DNA of 64,000 bases, taken from positions 806,001 to 870,000 of the forward strand of contig CAXXTS010000006.1 in assembly GCA_963676345.2 (NCBI GenBank), written 5' to 3'. The notes beneath the pieces are model-generated. The model was not told the origin of the DNA and did not search any database. It saw only the letters and a program-made list of their open reading frames with translations. A program made the position numbers and the translations under genes. Source of the DNA: G963665925 sp963676345. GTDB taxonomy: Bacteria > Bacillota > Clostridia > Peptostreptococcales > Acidaminobacteraceae. Shown one piece after another: positions 51,512-60,284 of this stretch. The stretch's first letter is position 1. Each line of letters starts with the position of its first letter.

Positions 51512-51866
51512 TTTGTCCTCCTGAAATTTCATCGATCGGGTAATAAGTATCACAAATATCGCCTTGTATACAATATACAGTACACACGAAGTAGGCATAT
51601 GTCAACATTAAAATCGATATTATTTCATAAATATCACAAAAATAGTGAGAAATTATGAATACTTTTCTTAGAGTAAGTGTTTTGAAGGGTTTAAAGGGGA
51701 AATTTGAGAATATTCTTGCGCTATTTGGCAAGTAGAACCACAATAGTCTCGTAGATGTGGGTCGTTTAAAAAGGTGTTTTACTTTCAAACAAGATAAGTG
51801 CATATGCCTTTTTTCTACCAGCTTTTTAGGGTTTAAAGCTGGCATTTTTAGAATATAAAAAAGATG
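51512..51866 (-). promoter_or_regulatory. Upstream region of pflB
   Basis: No gene is supported here. On the minus strand, TTGACA (51606-51601) with TACTGT about 18 bp on is a possible promoter. The 10-bp palindrome TTGTATACAA lies near 51564-51573, and TTTGTGATA occurs twice (about 51549-51557 and 51624-51632, the second with one fewer T match at its edge). A hairpin CCAGCTTT/AAAGCTGG at about 51818-51843 may be a second terminator behind the dap operon. Confidence 0.4.
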
Positions 51867-51908
51867 CTGAAAAAGTGTGTATAAACACGCATTCCAGCAT
51901 CTTTAAAT
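51867..51908 (-). terminator. Terminator of the dap operon
   Basis: On the minus strand an AAGATGCTG/CAGCATCTT stem (outer arms about 51897-51905 and 51870-51878) with an inner GTGT/ACAC pairing is followed by a T-run. Confidence 0.8.
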
Positions 51909-51918
51909 TCAATATAAA

Positions 51919-52635
51919 TTATCCACGAAGGTCATCAAGCAGTTCAGTTTTTTCTGCTGTCTTTGCATCAACGGTTTTAATGACTTTTGCTGGTGCGCCT
52001 GCTACTACAGAACCTGCGGGTACATCTTCAGTAACAATGGAGCCGGCTGCAACAACTGCACCTTTGCCAACGCGAACGCCTTCAAGAACAACTGCATTTG
52101 CACCGATAAGAACATCGTCTTCAATGATAACTGGTGTTGCTGAAGGTGGCTCTAGAACCCCTGCGATAACAGCGCCAGCACCAACGTGTGCGTTCTTTCC
52201 GATTGTTGCACGTGCCCCTAGGACAGCGTTCATATCAATCATTGTACCTTCGCCAATTTCAGAACCGATATTAATAACAGCGCCCATCATAATGACTGCA
52301 TTTGCGCCAATTGCAACGCGATCACGAATCATTGCACCTGGCTCGATACGCGCATTTTGATACTTAAGATCAAGTAGTGGAATAGCAGAGTTGCGGCGGT
52401 CATTTTCAAGTTCGCAGTCCTCAATTTTAGCTTCATTTGCTTCGATAAATGAACCTACAGCTGTAGACTCTCCGAATACAACGTAGAAGTCTCCTTGACC
52501 AAATAGACGCACATTACTTGCATCTGCAGCTGAAAGATCTCCTTTAATATAGGCTTTAACAGGTGTGCTTTTAGTAGCATCCTTAATAAATTTTGCGATT
52601 TCGTATGGGTTAGTCAGATCATATTGCTGTGACAT
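51919..52635 (-). CDS. dapH: Tetrahydrodipicolinate N-acetyltransferase
   Basis: 238 aa. The middle is a left-handed beta-helix of hexapeptide repeats (IEPGAMIRDRVAIGANAVIMMGAVINIGSEIGEGTMIDMNAVLGARATIGKNAHVGAGAVIAG), and the N-terminal DapH segment TNPYEIAKFIKDATKSTPVKAYI distinguishes it from succinyltransferase DapD. It acetylates tetrahydrodipicolinate in the acetylase branch towards meso-diaminopimelate and lysine. Last gene of the asd-dapA-dapB-dapH operon, with AGGAGG upstream. Confidence 0.94.
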   Translation of the reverse strand: MSQQYDLTNPYEIAKFIKDATKSTPVKAYIKGDLSAADASNVRLFGQGDFYVVFGESTAVGSFIEANEAKIEDCELENDRRNSAIPLLDLKYQNARIEPGAMIRDRVAIGANAVIMMGAVINIGSEIGEGTMIDMNAVLGARATIGKNAHVGAGAVIAGVLEPPSATPVIIEDDVLIGANAVVLEGVRVGKGAVVAAGSIVTEDVPAGSVVAGAPAKVIKTVDAKTAEKTELLDDLRG

Positions 52636-52645
52636 GTTTTTCCTC

Positions 52646-53392
52646 CTATAGTATATCGTTCATATCATATAGACCGGCAGTTCGGCCCTTCATGTACTTT
52701 GCAGCTTGGAGTGCACCTTGTGCAAAAACCTTTTTAGAAGCTGCAGTGTGCTTAATTTCTATAATTTCATCAATACCGGCAAAAATGACGTCGTGTTCAC
52801 CGACAATGGTTCCACCACGTACAGCATGAATACCAATTTCACCAGATTGTCTTTTAGCTTCATTACCAGAACGTCCGTAAATAAAAGACGTGTCTTTATC
52901 AATGACTTCCTGCATAGCATTTGCAATCATCTTTGCAGTGCCGCTTGGTGCATCCACCTTCTTATTGTGGTGCTTTTCAATGATTTCCATATCAAAGCTG
53001 TCCTGAAGAACGGCCGTCGCTTTTTTCACCAGACTAATCAGCAGGTTAATGCCTAGAGACATGTTGCCGGATCTGAATAGGGGGGCTGTTTTTGAAAGCG
53101 TGTCAATACGTGTCAGAATATCATCTGTGAGACCAGTCGTACAGATGACTGCAGGTATTTTTGACTGCTCAACAAAGTCCAGTATTTCAGGCACAAAAGT
53201 ATAGTGGGAGAAATCGATGATGACATCTCCTTTCACGTCCTCAGTAAAAGACGTGAACTGTGGAAAATCATACTGGTCGTGTATTGTGCGGTCAACGCCA
53301 GCTGTGACCTGTAAATCCGGCGCTTCATTAATGAGCTCAACCAGTGTTTTGCCCATGGCACCACCGGAACCTGTCAAAATAATATCTACCAT
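52646..53392 (-). CDS. dapB: 4-hydroxy-tetrahydrodipicolinate reductase
   Basis: 248 aa. Rossmann nucleotide-binding N-terminus ILTGSGGAMGKTLVELI, VIIDFSHYTFVPEILDF and the substrate motif EKHHNKKVDAPSGTA. Reduces the DapA product with NAD(P)H. AGGAGG upstream of ATG; 10 bp from dapH and 9 bp from dapA. Confidence 0.95.
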   Translation of the reverse strand: MVDIILTGSGGAMGKTLVELINEAPDLQVTAGVDRTIHDQYDFPQFTSFTEDVKGDVIIDFSHYTFVPEILDFVEQSKIPAVICTTGLTDDILTRIDTLSKTAPLFRSGNMSLGINLLISLVKKATAVLQDSFDMEIIEKHHNKKVDAPSGTAKMIANAMQEVIDKDTSFIYGRSGNEAKRQSGEIGIHAVRGGTIVGEHDVIFAGIDEIIEIKHTAASKKVFAQGALQAAKYMKGRTAGLYDMNDIL

Positions 53393-53401
53393 GAAGACCT
53401 C

Positions 53402-54286
53402 CTATATGAGTTTTATTGCCTTAAGTTCAGCCTCAAGACGTGCTTTGTTTGACTGCGACATTTCAACAAGCGGCAGTCTGAGCGGCCCAACTTCTTTGCC
53501 CATAATATTCAGTGCTTCTTTAACTGGAATAGGGTTTGTTTCACAGAACAATGCATCAATCAGTGGCTTCATTTCAAGCTGTAAATCTCTTGAAGCAGCT
53601 ACATCACCCTTAAGGTAGTCCATTACCATTTTGTGAGTTTCCCTCGGCATAAGGTTTGCGACAACAGAAATAACGCCATGGCCTCCGAGGGACATAAGCG
53701 GAACAATCATATCATCATTACCAGACCAAAGACCGAAATCATCTGGTATAACACGTGCAATTTCAGCAACCAGTGAAATATTGCCACTGGCTTCTTTGAT
53801 ACCGCAAATATTTGGGTGTTTTGCCAGAGCAGCTACGGTTGGGGCATCGATGTTGATGCCAGTTCTGCCAGGTACATTATAAAGAACGCATGGAATGTTG
53901 ATGCTGTTTGCAATTGCTTCAAAGTGCGCAATCAAACCACGCTGTGTAGACTTGTTGTAATAAGGAGTAACAAGGAGTACGCCATCGGCGCCAACAGCCT
54001 CAGCATGCTGACTCATCATAATTGCATGTGCAGTGTTGTTTGAGCCTGTACCTGCAATGACTGGAATTCTGCCTGCAACTTTCTCAGCAGCGTACTTGAT
54101 AACCTCTTTATGCTCATCGTCATCCAGTGTTGGGGCTTCGCCTGTTGTTCCAACAATGACAATGGCATCCGTATCGTTTTCAATATGCCAATCCAGGAGT
54201 TCACCCAGCTTGTTATAATCGACTTGGTTTTCTTCATTAAACGGTGTTACGATCGCAACGCCTGAACCTTTAAATAATATAGACAT
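53402..54286 (-). CDS. dapA: 4-hydroxy-tetrahydrodipicolinate synthase
   Basis: 294-aa TIM-barrel aldolase. GSGVAIVTPFNEENQVDY, VGTTGEAPTLDDDEH, VTPYYNKSTQRGL with the conserved Tyr, YNVPGRTGINI, and the Schiff-base Lys in ICGIKEASGN. Condenses pyruvate with aspartate semialdehyde. Start base 54286 (ATG) lies about five bases after AAAGGGTGG; GTG at 54295 overlaps that site. Confidence 0.95.
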   Translation of the reverse strand: MSILFKGSGVAIVTPFNEENQVDYNKLGELLDWHIENDTDAIVIVGTTGEAPTLDDDEHKEVIKYAAEKVAGRIPVIAGTGSNNTAHAIMMSQHAEAVGADGVLLVTPYYNKSTQRGLIAHFEAIANSINIPCVLYNVPGRTGINIDAPTVAALAKHPNICGIKEASGNISLVAEIARVIPDDFGLWSGNDDMIVPLMSLGGHGVISVVANLMPRETHKMVMDYLKGDVAASRDLQLEMKPLIDALFCETNPIPVKEALNIMGKEVGPLRLPLVEMSQSNKARLEAELKAIKLI

Positions 54287-54336
54287 AATGTCCACCCTTT
54301 CATATTCATCACATTAGCTTTTAAGTTAATGTTGAA

Positions 54337-54382
54337 AACTTGCATACTGCTCTTCTCACTCAAAAGAGCAGGTACGCAAGTT
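54337..54382 (-). other. Long hairpin in the asd-dapA gap
   Basis: Arms 54337-54354 and about 54364-54382 form a stem of roughly 18 bp with one bulge. On the minus strand it is followed by TTTTC only, so partial termination or an mRNA processing or stability element is more likely than a full stop. Confidence 0.6.
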
Positions 54383-54453
54383 GCTCTTAAATTATTCAAT
54401 ATATGTGCTCAAAAAACGTATAATATCAGTTTAGCACACCTTACTAATGAGAA

Positions 54454-55449
54454 TTACATTTTCTCAATAAGGCATTCAGCAATTTGTACAGCGTTTGTGG
54501 CTGCACCTTTGCGGATATTATCAGCAACGCACCAGAAATTTAGACCATTTTCAACAGATTCGTCACGACGAATACGACCTACAAAAACCTCGTCAAGTCC
54601 CGCTGCATTGTCAGCCAGAGGATAAACGTTGTTTGCAGGGTCATCCTGGATTACAAGACCAGGCATGGCTTCAAACAGCTTAAAAACTTCCTTCAGATCG
54701 TATGGTTTCTCAAACTCCACATTAATAGATTCACTGTGGCTGTCAAAGATAGGCACACGAACGCAAGTCGCTGTAATTCTGATGGCATCATCCTTCAGAA
54801 TTTTCTTTGTCTCATTAATCATTTTCATCTCTTCTTTGGTATACCCATTGTCAAGGAAAACATCAATATGAGGCAGGCAGTTTTTTGAAATTGGATGCGG
54901 ATAGGCTTCCATGAGCTGATTGCCTTTTAGTCCCTCTTCAAGGTCTCTCACACCTTTTACACCAGAACCGGATACGGCTTGGTAAGTAGAGTAAACTACG
55001 CGCTTCAGACCAAATGCATCTTGAAGCGGTTTTAAAGCAACCATAGCTTGAATTGTAGAGCAATTCGGGTTGGCAATTATGCCATTATGATTAAATATTT
55101 CCTCAGGATTCACCTCAGGTACCACTAGGGGTACATCGGGAACCATACGGAAAGTACTGCTGTTGTCCACCACGACAACACCTTTTTCCGCCGCAATAGG
55201 CGCAAATTTTTCACTTACGCTACCACCAGCAGAGAATAAAGCGATATCGATGTCACGGTCGAACGAGTTTTCTGTCAGTTCCTCCACAACAATTTCCTGG
55301 CCTTTACATGTTACAACTTGACCAGCAGATTTTGCAGAGGAAAAGCAATAGAGATTTTCGTAAGGAAAGTCACGTTCTTCAAGAACCTTCAAGAATGTAC
55401 GACCAACCTTACCAGTTGCACCAACAATGGCAACGTTGACTTTTTTCAT
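54454..55449 (-). CDS. asd: Aspartate-semialdehyde dehydrogenase
   Basis: 331 aa. NADP-binding N-terminus VAIVGATGKVGRTFLKVLEER, catalytic Cys in NPNCSTIQAMVALKPL, and SYQAVSGSG-like STYQAVSGSGVKGVRDLEE. Converts aspartyl phosphate to the semialdehyde, the branch point to lysine and threonine/methionine. Start base 55449 with GGAGG upstream; the longer frame to 55527 is not supported. First gene of the dap operon. No lysine riboswitch or T-box is seen in the 230 bases upstream. Confidence 0.95.
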   Translation of the reverse strand: MKKVNVAIVGATGKVGRTFLKVLEERDFPYENLYCFSSAKSAGQVVTCKGQEIVVEELTENSFDRDIDIALFSAGGSVSEKFAPIAAEKGVVVVDNSSTFRMVPDVPLVVPEVNPEEIFNHNGIIANPNCSTIQAMVALKPLQDAFGLKRVVYSTYQAVSGSGVKGVRDLEEGLKGNQLMEAYPHPISKNCLPHIDVFLDNGYTKEEMKMINETKKILKDDAIRITATCVRVPIFDSHSESINVEFEKPYDLKEVFKLFEAMPGLVIQDDPANNVYPLADNAAGLDEVFVGRIRRDESVENGLNFWCVADNIRKGAATNAVQIAECLIEKM

Positions 55450-55680
55450 AAGAATGAACCTCCAAAGCGATAGTATACTGTCACTCGACATGTCTATACC
55501 GGATATAAGAACCGGATTTAGATACATTCCCTCAAATGCAAGACATCATATCAATATTAAATTTGATTCAGACCGGGCATTGTTGCGCCCCTCGCCTAAA
55601 TTATCTAATATATTAACATCAATCAATGGACATAGCAACAGCAATCATGAAAACTTTGTCATAAATCTAAGGGGCTGAGT

Positions 55681-55709
55681 TTGATAGGGGGTTCTTATTG
55701 CTATATAAT
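55681..55709 (+). promoter_or_regulatory. Sigma-A promoter upstream of the M20 gene
   Basis: -35 TTGATA (55681-55686), 17-bp spacer, -10 TATAAT (55704-55709). The transcript would carry a leader of about 215 bases before ATG 55932. Confidence 0.75.
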
Positions 55710-55710
55710 G

Positions 55711-55917
55711 TTGGGTGCAAGAAGAAAGATATTTGACCGCAACTTACCAGTGCCAAGCAAAGTGAAAAATGTGAAGCACTACCTAAGGGATGAGCTCAAA
55801 TATGTCTGTACTGATGAGCGGTTCAACTTAAGGCAAAAGCTTGGGACTATTGAAGTTTTCATCAAGTCTGCAAGATGCAGGCTTTTAAGTAAGCACATTA
55901 TTAGATTAAACGAATAG
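55711..55917 (+). CDS. Doubtful small ORF in the M20 leader
   Basis: The frame is open for about 68 codons from TTG 55711 to the stop at 55917 and encodes a basic peptide (RRKIFDRN ... LSKHIIRLNE). No ribosome binding site is visible and no family is recognised. It sits between the promoter and the M20 gene, so it may simply be a long untranslated leader. A small hairpin (AAGTCTGCA/TGCAGGCTT) occurs near 55864-55884. Confidence 0.25.
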   Translation: MGARRKIFDRNLPVPSKVKNVKHYLRDELKYVCTDERFNLRQKLGTIEVFIKSARCRLLSKHIIRLNE

Positions 55918-55931
55918 AAAGAGGCTTTGAT

Positions 55932-57101
55932 ATGAAAATAGAGGCGAATATTCAGCTATATAAAGAAGAGATAAAGGAACACAGACGTGCACTCCATCAA
56001 ATTCCGGAGTCCGGTTTTGAAGAAAAGAAGACTGCAGCTTACATCGAAAAGTGTTTAATAGCATACGGGATTGCTGTTGAAACAGGTGTGGCAACCACGG
56101 GTGTACTTGGTTATGTTGAAAAGGACCCATCGCTGCCTGTGATTGCCTTTAGAAGCGATATGGACGCACTGAGCATGAAGGAAGAAACAGGGCTTGATTT
56201 CAAGTCAAAAAATGAAGGATATATGCATGGCTGCGGACACGATGGTCATATGGCGACATTGCTTGTTTTTGCCAAGCATATTGCACAGAATAAAGACCGA
56301 TTAAATGCAAACATATTGCTTATATTCCAACCTGCTGAAGAAGGGCCGGGCGGCGCTGAGGTTATGGTTAAAGAAGGGGTTTTGAGTAAGTATGGCGTTG
56401 GCGAAATATACGGCTTACACTTGTATCCTGAAGTTGAAGACGGCAAACTTGCCGTTCGTCCGGGTGCAATGATGGCACAAACGGGTGAATTTGATATCGA
56501 TATTACTGGAAAAAGTGGTCATGGTGCACTGCCCCATAAAGGAATTGATGCCATTGTGATTGCAGCAGATCTGATTTCAAGACTGCAAACCATTGTGAGT
56601 AGACAAGTGAGTCCGATTACCCCTGCGGTTTTAACAATTGGAAAAATGGAGGGTGGAGAGCGTAGAAACATCATTGCGGAAAACGTGCGCTTAGAAGGGA
56701 CCATTCGAGCCTTTGACGAGCAGATATTCGATTCAATATTTGAAAGTGTGAAGAAGCACTGTCTTGCAACGGAAATTGCTCATGACTGTAAGGTGCACTG
56801 GGATTTCAGAAAGATGTATCCGCCTGTTAATAATGATCCAGCACTTACAGAGAGCCTTGTAAGAGCCTGCGAGGGCGATATAGAGATGATTGACCCTCAG
56901 ATGATTGCTGAAGATTTTTCATATTTTCAAAAAGCGGTACCGGGTGTTTTCTTCTTTGTAGGCACACGCAGTGCAGAAAAAGGCTTTGTGTTCCCACTTC
57001 ATAATGCACGGTTTAACTTTGATGAAGAGACCTTATTAAACGGCGTTCAGGCCTACGTTAATCTGTTATGCACACGTGGCTATTTGGAGGCAAATGCATG
57101 A
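55932..57101 (+). CDS. M20-family amidohydrolase, candidate N-acetyldiaminopimelate deacetylase
   Basis: 389 aa. HRRALHQIPESGFEEKKTAAYI at the N-terminus, metal site HGCGHDGHMATLL, catalytic QPAEEGPGGAEVMV, the dimerisation-domain segment GKSGHGALPHKGIDAI, and EDFSYFQKAVPGVFFFVGT near the end. The family hydrolyses N-acyl amino acids or peptides. Because DapH-type acetylation is encoded next door, deacetylation of N-acetyl-L,L-diaminopimelate is an attractive role, but general aminoacylase (hippurate hydrolase type) is equally compatible with sequence alone. Overlaps the next gene by 4 bp. Confidence 0.85.
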   Translation: MKIEANIQLYKEEIKEHRRALHQIPESGFEEKKTAAYIEKCLIAYGIAVETGVATTGVLGYVEKDPSLPVIAFRSDMDALSMKEETGLDFKSKNEGYMHGCGHDGHMATLLVFAKHIAQNKDRLNANILLIFQPAEEGPGGAEVMVKEGVLSKYGVGEIYGLHLYPEVEDGKLAVRPGAMMAQTGEFDIDITGKSGHGALPHKGIDAIVIAADLISRLQTIVSRQVSPITPAVLTIGKMEGGERRNIIAENVRLEGTIRAFDEQIFDSIFESVKKHCLATEIAHDCKVHWDFRKMYPPVNNDPALTESLVRACEGDIEMIDPQMIAEDFSYFQKAVPGVFFFVGTRSAEKGFVFPLHNARFNFDEETLLNGVQAYVNLLCTRGYLEANA

Positions 57102-58189
57102 AGAAAGACAGTTACTCAATCTTCGAAGCCAACTTAACCTATTTTATAATGGCAGTTGTACTGATGACGGCAGGCGCTTATGTTCAGGGACGTGCTTTTG
57201 AAAGCGGGATATTTATTACAGAGTATGTTTTTGTACTGCTCCCAGTACTGGTTGTGGGATTCTTAAGGAAAGTTGATTTGAAAAAAGCACTGCGCCTGAA
57301 TAAACTGCGCTTAAAGCACGGTCTTATTATTGTTGCCATTGCTTTTGCCCTTCTGCCAACCGTCGCTTTTGCAAACACCCTGACTATTTACCTGCTGAGT
57401 CTAAAAGACAAGGTCATCGTCCCGCCAATTCCAACGGCGTCAACCGCATCAGAGCTGGGACTGTACTTCTTTCTCATCGCTGTATCTGCAGGCATTTGTG
57501 AAGAGTTCTTTTTTAGGGGCATGATGCTGAATGCTTTTGAAAAAGGGGTTAATCCCAAAATGGGTGTGGTGATTTCAGCGGTGCTTTTTGGGGTCTTTCA
57601 TTTTAATATGCAAAACTTATTGGGGCCCATTGTCCTCGGACTCGTGTTTGGCTATCTAGTCCAGTTAACCAATTCGATATGGGCTGGCGTTCTTGCACAT
57701 ATGGCAAACAATGGTATTGCTGTTATCGCGGGCTATTTAGGGACCTTGGTCGCAGGACAGGTTGAATCAGCTGAAGCAACAGCGGCACAGCTCAATGATT
57801 CGGCAGCTTTACTGGGCAGTTTGGTTTTTCTACTAGTCGTTGCAGGGCTTTTTTGGATATTGATTTTAAAGCTATTGAAAGTGCTGCGTAATGATGTGTA
57901 TCTTTTTAAAGAGAAAACGACCTTTAAAATCAAAGGTGTTGATTATTTGGTCTTAAGCCACTATAATGGTTCGGTGGCTGCTGTAAAAGGAGACATAAGT
58001 ACAGCTGATATGTCTGACGTTGAGCATTTTGAACTCAAGAAGCTTAAACGAATGAAACCTCAAAGTGGTGTGCGGCTTTGGCGTGAAAATGAAATAAAGC
58101 CTCAGGGGTGGAAATCATACACCCCATGGATCGGTGTACTTGTCATATATCTTTGGTATATGAGCATGCACTTTAGATTCGCATCGTAA
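57098..58189 (+). CDS. CPBP family intramembrane metalloprotease
   Basis: 363 aa, about eight to nine hydrophobic helices. The three family motifs are present: CEEFFFRG (EExxxR, near residue 138), FGVFHFN (FxxxH) and LAHMANN (HxxxN/D). An unusual C-terminal soluble part follows (residues about 265-340), with a last transmembrane helix. Bacterial relatives cleave or process membrane proteins or protect against bacteriocins; the substrate is unknown. GGAGG (57086-57090) seven bases upstream of ATG 57098. Confidence 0.9.
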   Translation: MKKDSYSIFEANLTYFIMAVVLMTAGAYVQGRAFESGIFITEYVFVLLPVLVVGFLRKVDLKKALRLNKLRLKHGLIIVAIAFALLPTVAFANTLTIYLLSLKDKVIVPPIPTASTASELGLYFFLIAVSAGICEEFFFRGMMLNAFEKGVNPKMGVVISAVLFGVFHFNMQNLLGPIVLGLVFGYLVQLTNSIWAGVLAHMANNGIAVIAGYLGTLVAGQVESAEATAAQLNDSAALLGSLVFLLVVAGLFWILILKLLKVLRNDVYLFKEKTTFKIKGVDYLVLSHYNGSVAAVKGDISTADMSDVEHFELKKLKRMKPQSGVRLWRENEIKPQGWKSYTPWIGVLVIYLWYMSMHFRFAS

Positions 58190-58223
58190 AAGGTTAAAAG
58201 TAAAGTGACAAGGAAGTGCTTAA

Positions 58224-58994
58224 ATGGAGAAGTATTCAGGACTGGCCTATGTTTATGATCACATCATGGATCATGTTCCATACGATGAATGGATTGCAGG
58301 GCTGGAGACTATATTTAATAAAGCGGGTTTGAAGCCTGTTCGCATACTGGACTGCGCTTGTGGAACTGGGGCTATGGCAAACAGACTTGCGAAAAAAGGC
58401 TATGTTGTTACAGGCATAGACCTATCAGAAGATATGCTGGTGCATGCTCAGGAGACTGCACTTGAAGAAAATCTAAAAGTGCGGTATTTAATGATGGATA
58501 TGCGGGATATACGCATTAAGGATCAATTTGATGCTGTAACGAGTTATTTTGACGGTGTCAATTATTTGATGGGAAATAAAGACTTGAGCGCATTTTTTAA
58601 GAGTGTTGAAGACCGACTTAAGCCAGGCGGCCTTTTTGTATTTGATATGAGCACCAAATATAAAATGGAACACGTACTGGGACAGAACACTTTTGCAGAG
58701 TCCCATGAAGATATGGCATATATATGGGAAAATGATTATGACGTTCAAGCAGAAAAACTTCGATTTGATATGACCCTTTTCTTTGAAACAGATTCAGGTG
58801 CATTTGAAAGACATTTCGAGTCCCATCTGTTAAAAGGGCATGCGGTCAGTACAATACTCAGTCAGCTTCCGAAGCATCTGGAACTGATTGAATATATAGA
58901 TGGAGATACTTATGAATCAGTCAGAGAGCGTTCAGAACGTGTTCTATTTATAATCAGGAAAAAAGAAATTCAGGAGGCATATAATGAAAGGTAA
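58224..58994 (+). CDS. Class I SAM-dependent methyltransferase
   Basis: 256 aa. Motif I VRILDCACGTGAMANRLAKKGYVVTGIDLSEDML, motif II region FDAVTSYFDGVNYL and post-motif LKPGGLFVFDMST. A small-molecule methyltransferase fold; the acceptor is unknown. It overlaps hslO by 11 bp, a neighbourhood also seen in other clostridia, without a proven functional link. Confidence 0.88.
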   Translation: MEKYSGLAYVYDHIMDHVPYDEWIAGLETIFNKAGLKPVRILDCACGTGAMANRLAKKGYVVTGIDLSEDMLVHAQETALEENLKVRYLMMDMRDIRIKDQFDAVTSYFDGVNYLMGNKDLSAFFKSVEDRLKPGGLFVFDMSTKYKMEHVLGQNTFAESHEDMAYIWENDYDVQAEKLRFDMTLFFETDSGAFERHFESHLLKGHAVSTILSQLPKHLELIEYIDGDTYESVRERSERVLFIIRKKEIQEAYNER

Positions 58995-59862
58995 AATATA
59001 TTCTGGTGTCACATCAGATTACTCAACGCGTATTTACGTGGCAATAACAACAGACATGGTGGAGGATGCGAGAGTGCGTCATAAGGCAACACCACTTGCA
59101 ACAGCTGGTCTTGGCAGGGTGCTAACTGCTGCTTCAATCATGGGCAAAATGATGAAGAATGACACAGATAAGTTGACGCTGAGCTTTAAAGGCGATGGCA
59201 TTGTTGAGAACATCCTTGCAGTAGCTTGGAACAACGGTGATGTCAAAGCTTATACGAGCAATCCAGACGCGGTTCTTCCCGCGCGTGCAGATGGTAAAAT
59301 TGACGTAGGTGGCTCACTTGGTAAGGGACATGTAACGGTTATTCGTGACTTAGGGCTTAAAGACCCGTTTGTTGGTCAAGCCGAGTTTGTGAGCGGAGAA
59401 ATTGCTGAGGATTTAGCCTACTACTATATGACTTCTGAACAACAGCCATCTGTTATTTCGCTGGGTGTATCCTTTGATAAAGATTATGGAAAGGTTGCAG
59501 CAGCGGGTGGTATATTTATTCAACCGCTTCCAAATGCATCGGATGAAGTACTCGATAAAATTGAAATATCTGTACGCGTTCTTTTACCAGTTTCACAGCT
59601 GATTGAAGAAGGCATGACTGGAGAAGAAATTCTTGAAATGGCCCTCAATCAATTCGATACCAAGGTGACAGAAGTGAGTGAAGTTGCTTACAAGTGTGAC
59701 TGTTCAAGAGAACGTATTGAAGGCGCCCTGATCAGTATAGGCAAGGAAGATTTAAAGTCTATAATTGAAGAGGACGGTCAGGCAGAACTGCACTGTCATT
59801 TCTGCAACACCTATTATCATTTTAACAAAGAGGAACTTGAAAAGATCTATAATACGCTTTAA
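58984..59862 (+). CDS. hslO: Redox-regulated chaperone Hsp33
   Basis: 292 aa. N-terminal chaperone domain (VRHKATPLATAGLGRVLTAASIMG, GDGIVENILAVA) and a C-terminal zinc switch with CDC (YKCDCSRERIEGAL) and CHFC, the C-x-C and C-x2-C cysteines that release zinc and form disulfides under oxidative stress. GGAGG lies within the methyltransferase end. A weak hairpin with TTTTTT follows at about 59864-59886. Confidence 0.96.
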   Translation: MKGKIYSGVTSDYSTRIYVAITTDMVEDARVRHKATPLATAGLGRVLTAASIMGKMMKNDTDKLTLSFKGDGIVENILAVAWNNGDVKAYTSNPDAVLPARADGKIDVGGSLGKGHVTVIRDLGLKDPFVGQAEFVSGEIAEDLAYYYMTSEQQPSVISLGVSFDKDYGKVAAAGGIFIQPLPNASDEVLDKIEISVRVLLPVSQLIEEGMTGEEILEMALNQFDTKVTEVSEVAYKCDCSRERIEGALISIGKEDLKSIIEEDGQAELHCHFCNTYYHFNKEELEKIYNTL

Positions 59863-59962
59863 GAACAAAGTGAAGTCTTGTTTTTTAATGGATACAATCC
59901 TTTGTTTGCAAGGCGTGTGCTCTTTTGAAAATTCAGACTTTAAAGACTTTGTTAAGAAAGTG

Positions 59963-59991
59963 TTGACTTGGTTTTTAGAACGCATTATAAT
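59963..59991 (+). promoter_or_regulatory. tRNA promoter
   Basis: -35 TTGACT (59963-59968), 17-bp spacer, -10 TATAAT (59986-59991), about 40 bp before tRNA-Phe. Confidence 0.85.
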
Positions 59992-60029
59992 AGTTCTTGT
60001 CCGGTCAACACGGGCCTAAACGCTGGTCT

Positions 60030-60105
60030 GCCCAGATAGCTCAGTCGGTAGAGCAGGGGACTGAAAATCCCCGTGTCGGTGGTTCGATTCCGCCTCTGGG
60101 CACCA
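60030..60105 (+). tRNA. tRNA-Phe (GAA)
   Basis: 76 nt with full cloverleaf: acceptor GCCCAGA/TCTGGGC, D arm GCTC/GAGC, anticodon stem GGGGA/TCCCC with loop CTGAAAA (anticodon GAA), T arm GGTGG-TTCGATT-CCGCC and encoded CCA. Confidence 0.98.
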
Positions 60106-60194
60106 TTTGATTTTTCAAAAGCGTCTAGTAGATTCGGTATGGCAGATGAGTTTTTAACCATTTGACCGACTGGGTCTTTAATTAAATAGATTTT

Positions 60195-60271
60195 GCGCCG
60201 TTAGCTCAGCTGGATAGAGTGTCTGACTACGAATCAGAAGGCCAGGGGTTCGAATCCCTTACGGCGCACCA
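60195..60271 (+). tRNA. tRNA-Arg (ACG)
   Basis: 77 nt: acceptor GCGCCGT/ACGGCGC, anticodon stem TCTGA/TCAGA with loop CTACGAA (anticodon ACG, read as ICG), T arm AGGGG-TTCGAAT-CCCTT and encoded CCA. 89 bp after tRNA-Phe, probably the same transcript. Confidence 0.98.
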
Positions 60272-60284
60272 TTTAACACAGGGT

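Noticed and set aside
51875..52360. 161-codon plus-strand frame opposite dapH
   Set aside because: It is the antisense shadow of the hexapeptide repeats of dapH, rich in Thr/Ala/Pro, with no ribosome binding site.
55450..55680. Lysine riboswitch or T-box upstream of asd
   Set aside because: None of the conserved lysine aptamer or T-box sequences is present on the minus strand.
55811..55818. Hammerhead ribozyme core (CTGATGAG)
   Set aside because: No GAAA core element and no matching stems follow at the required distance.
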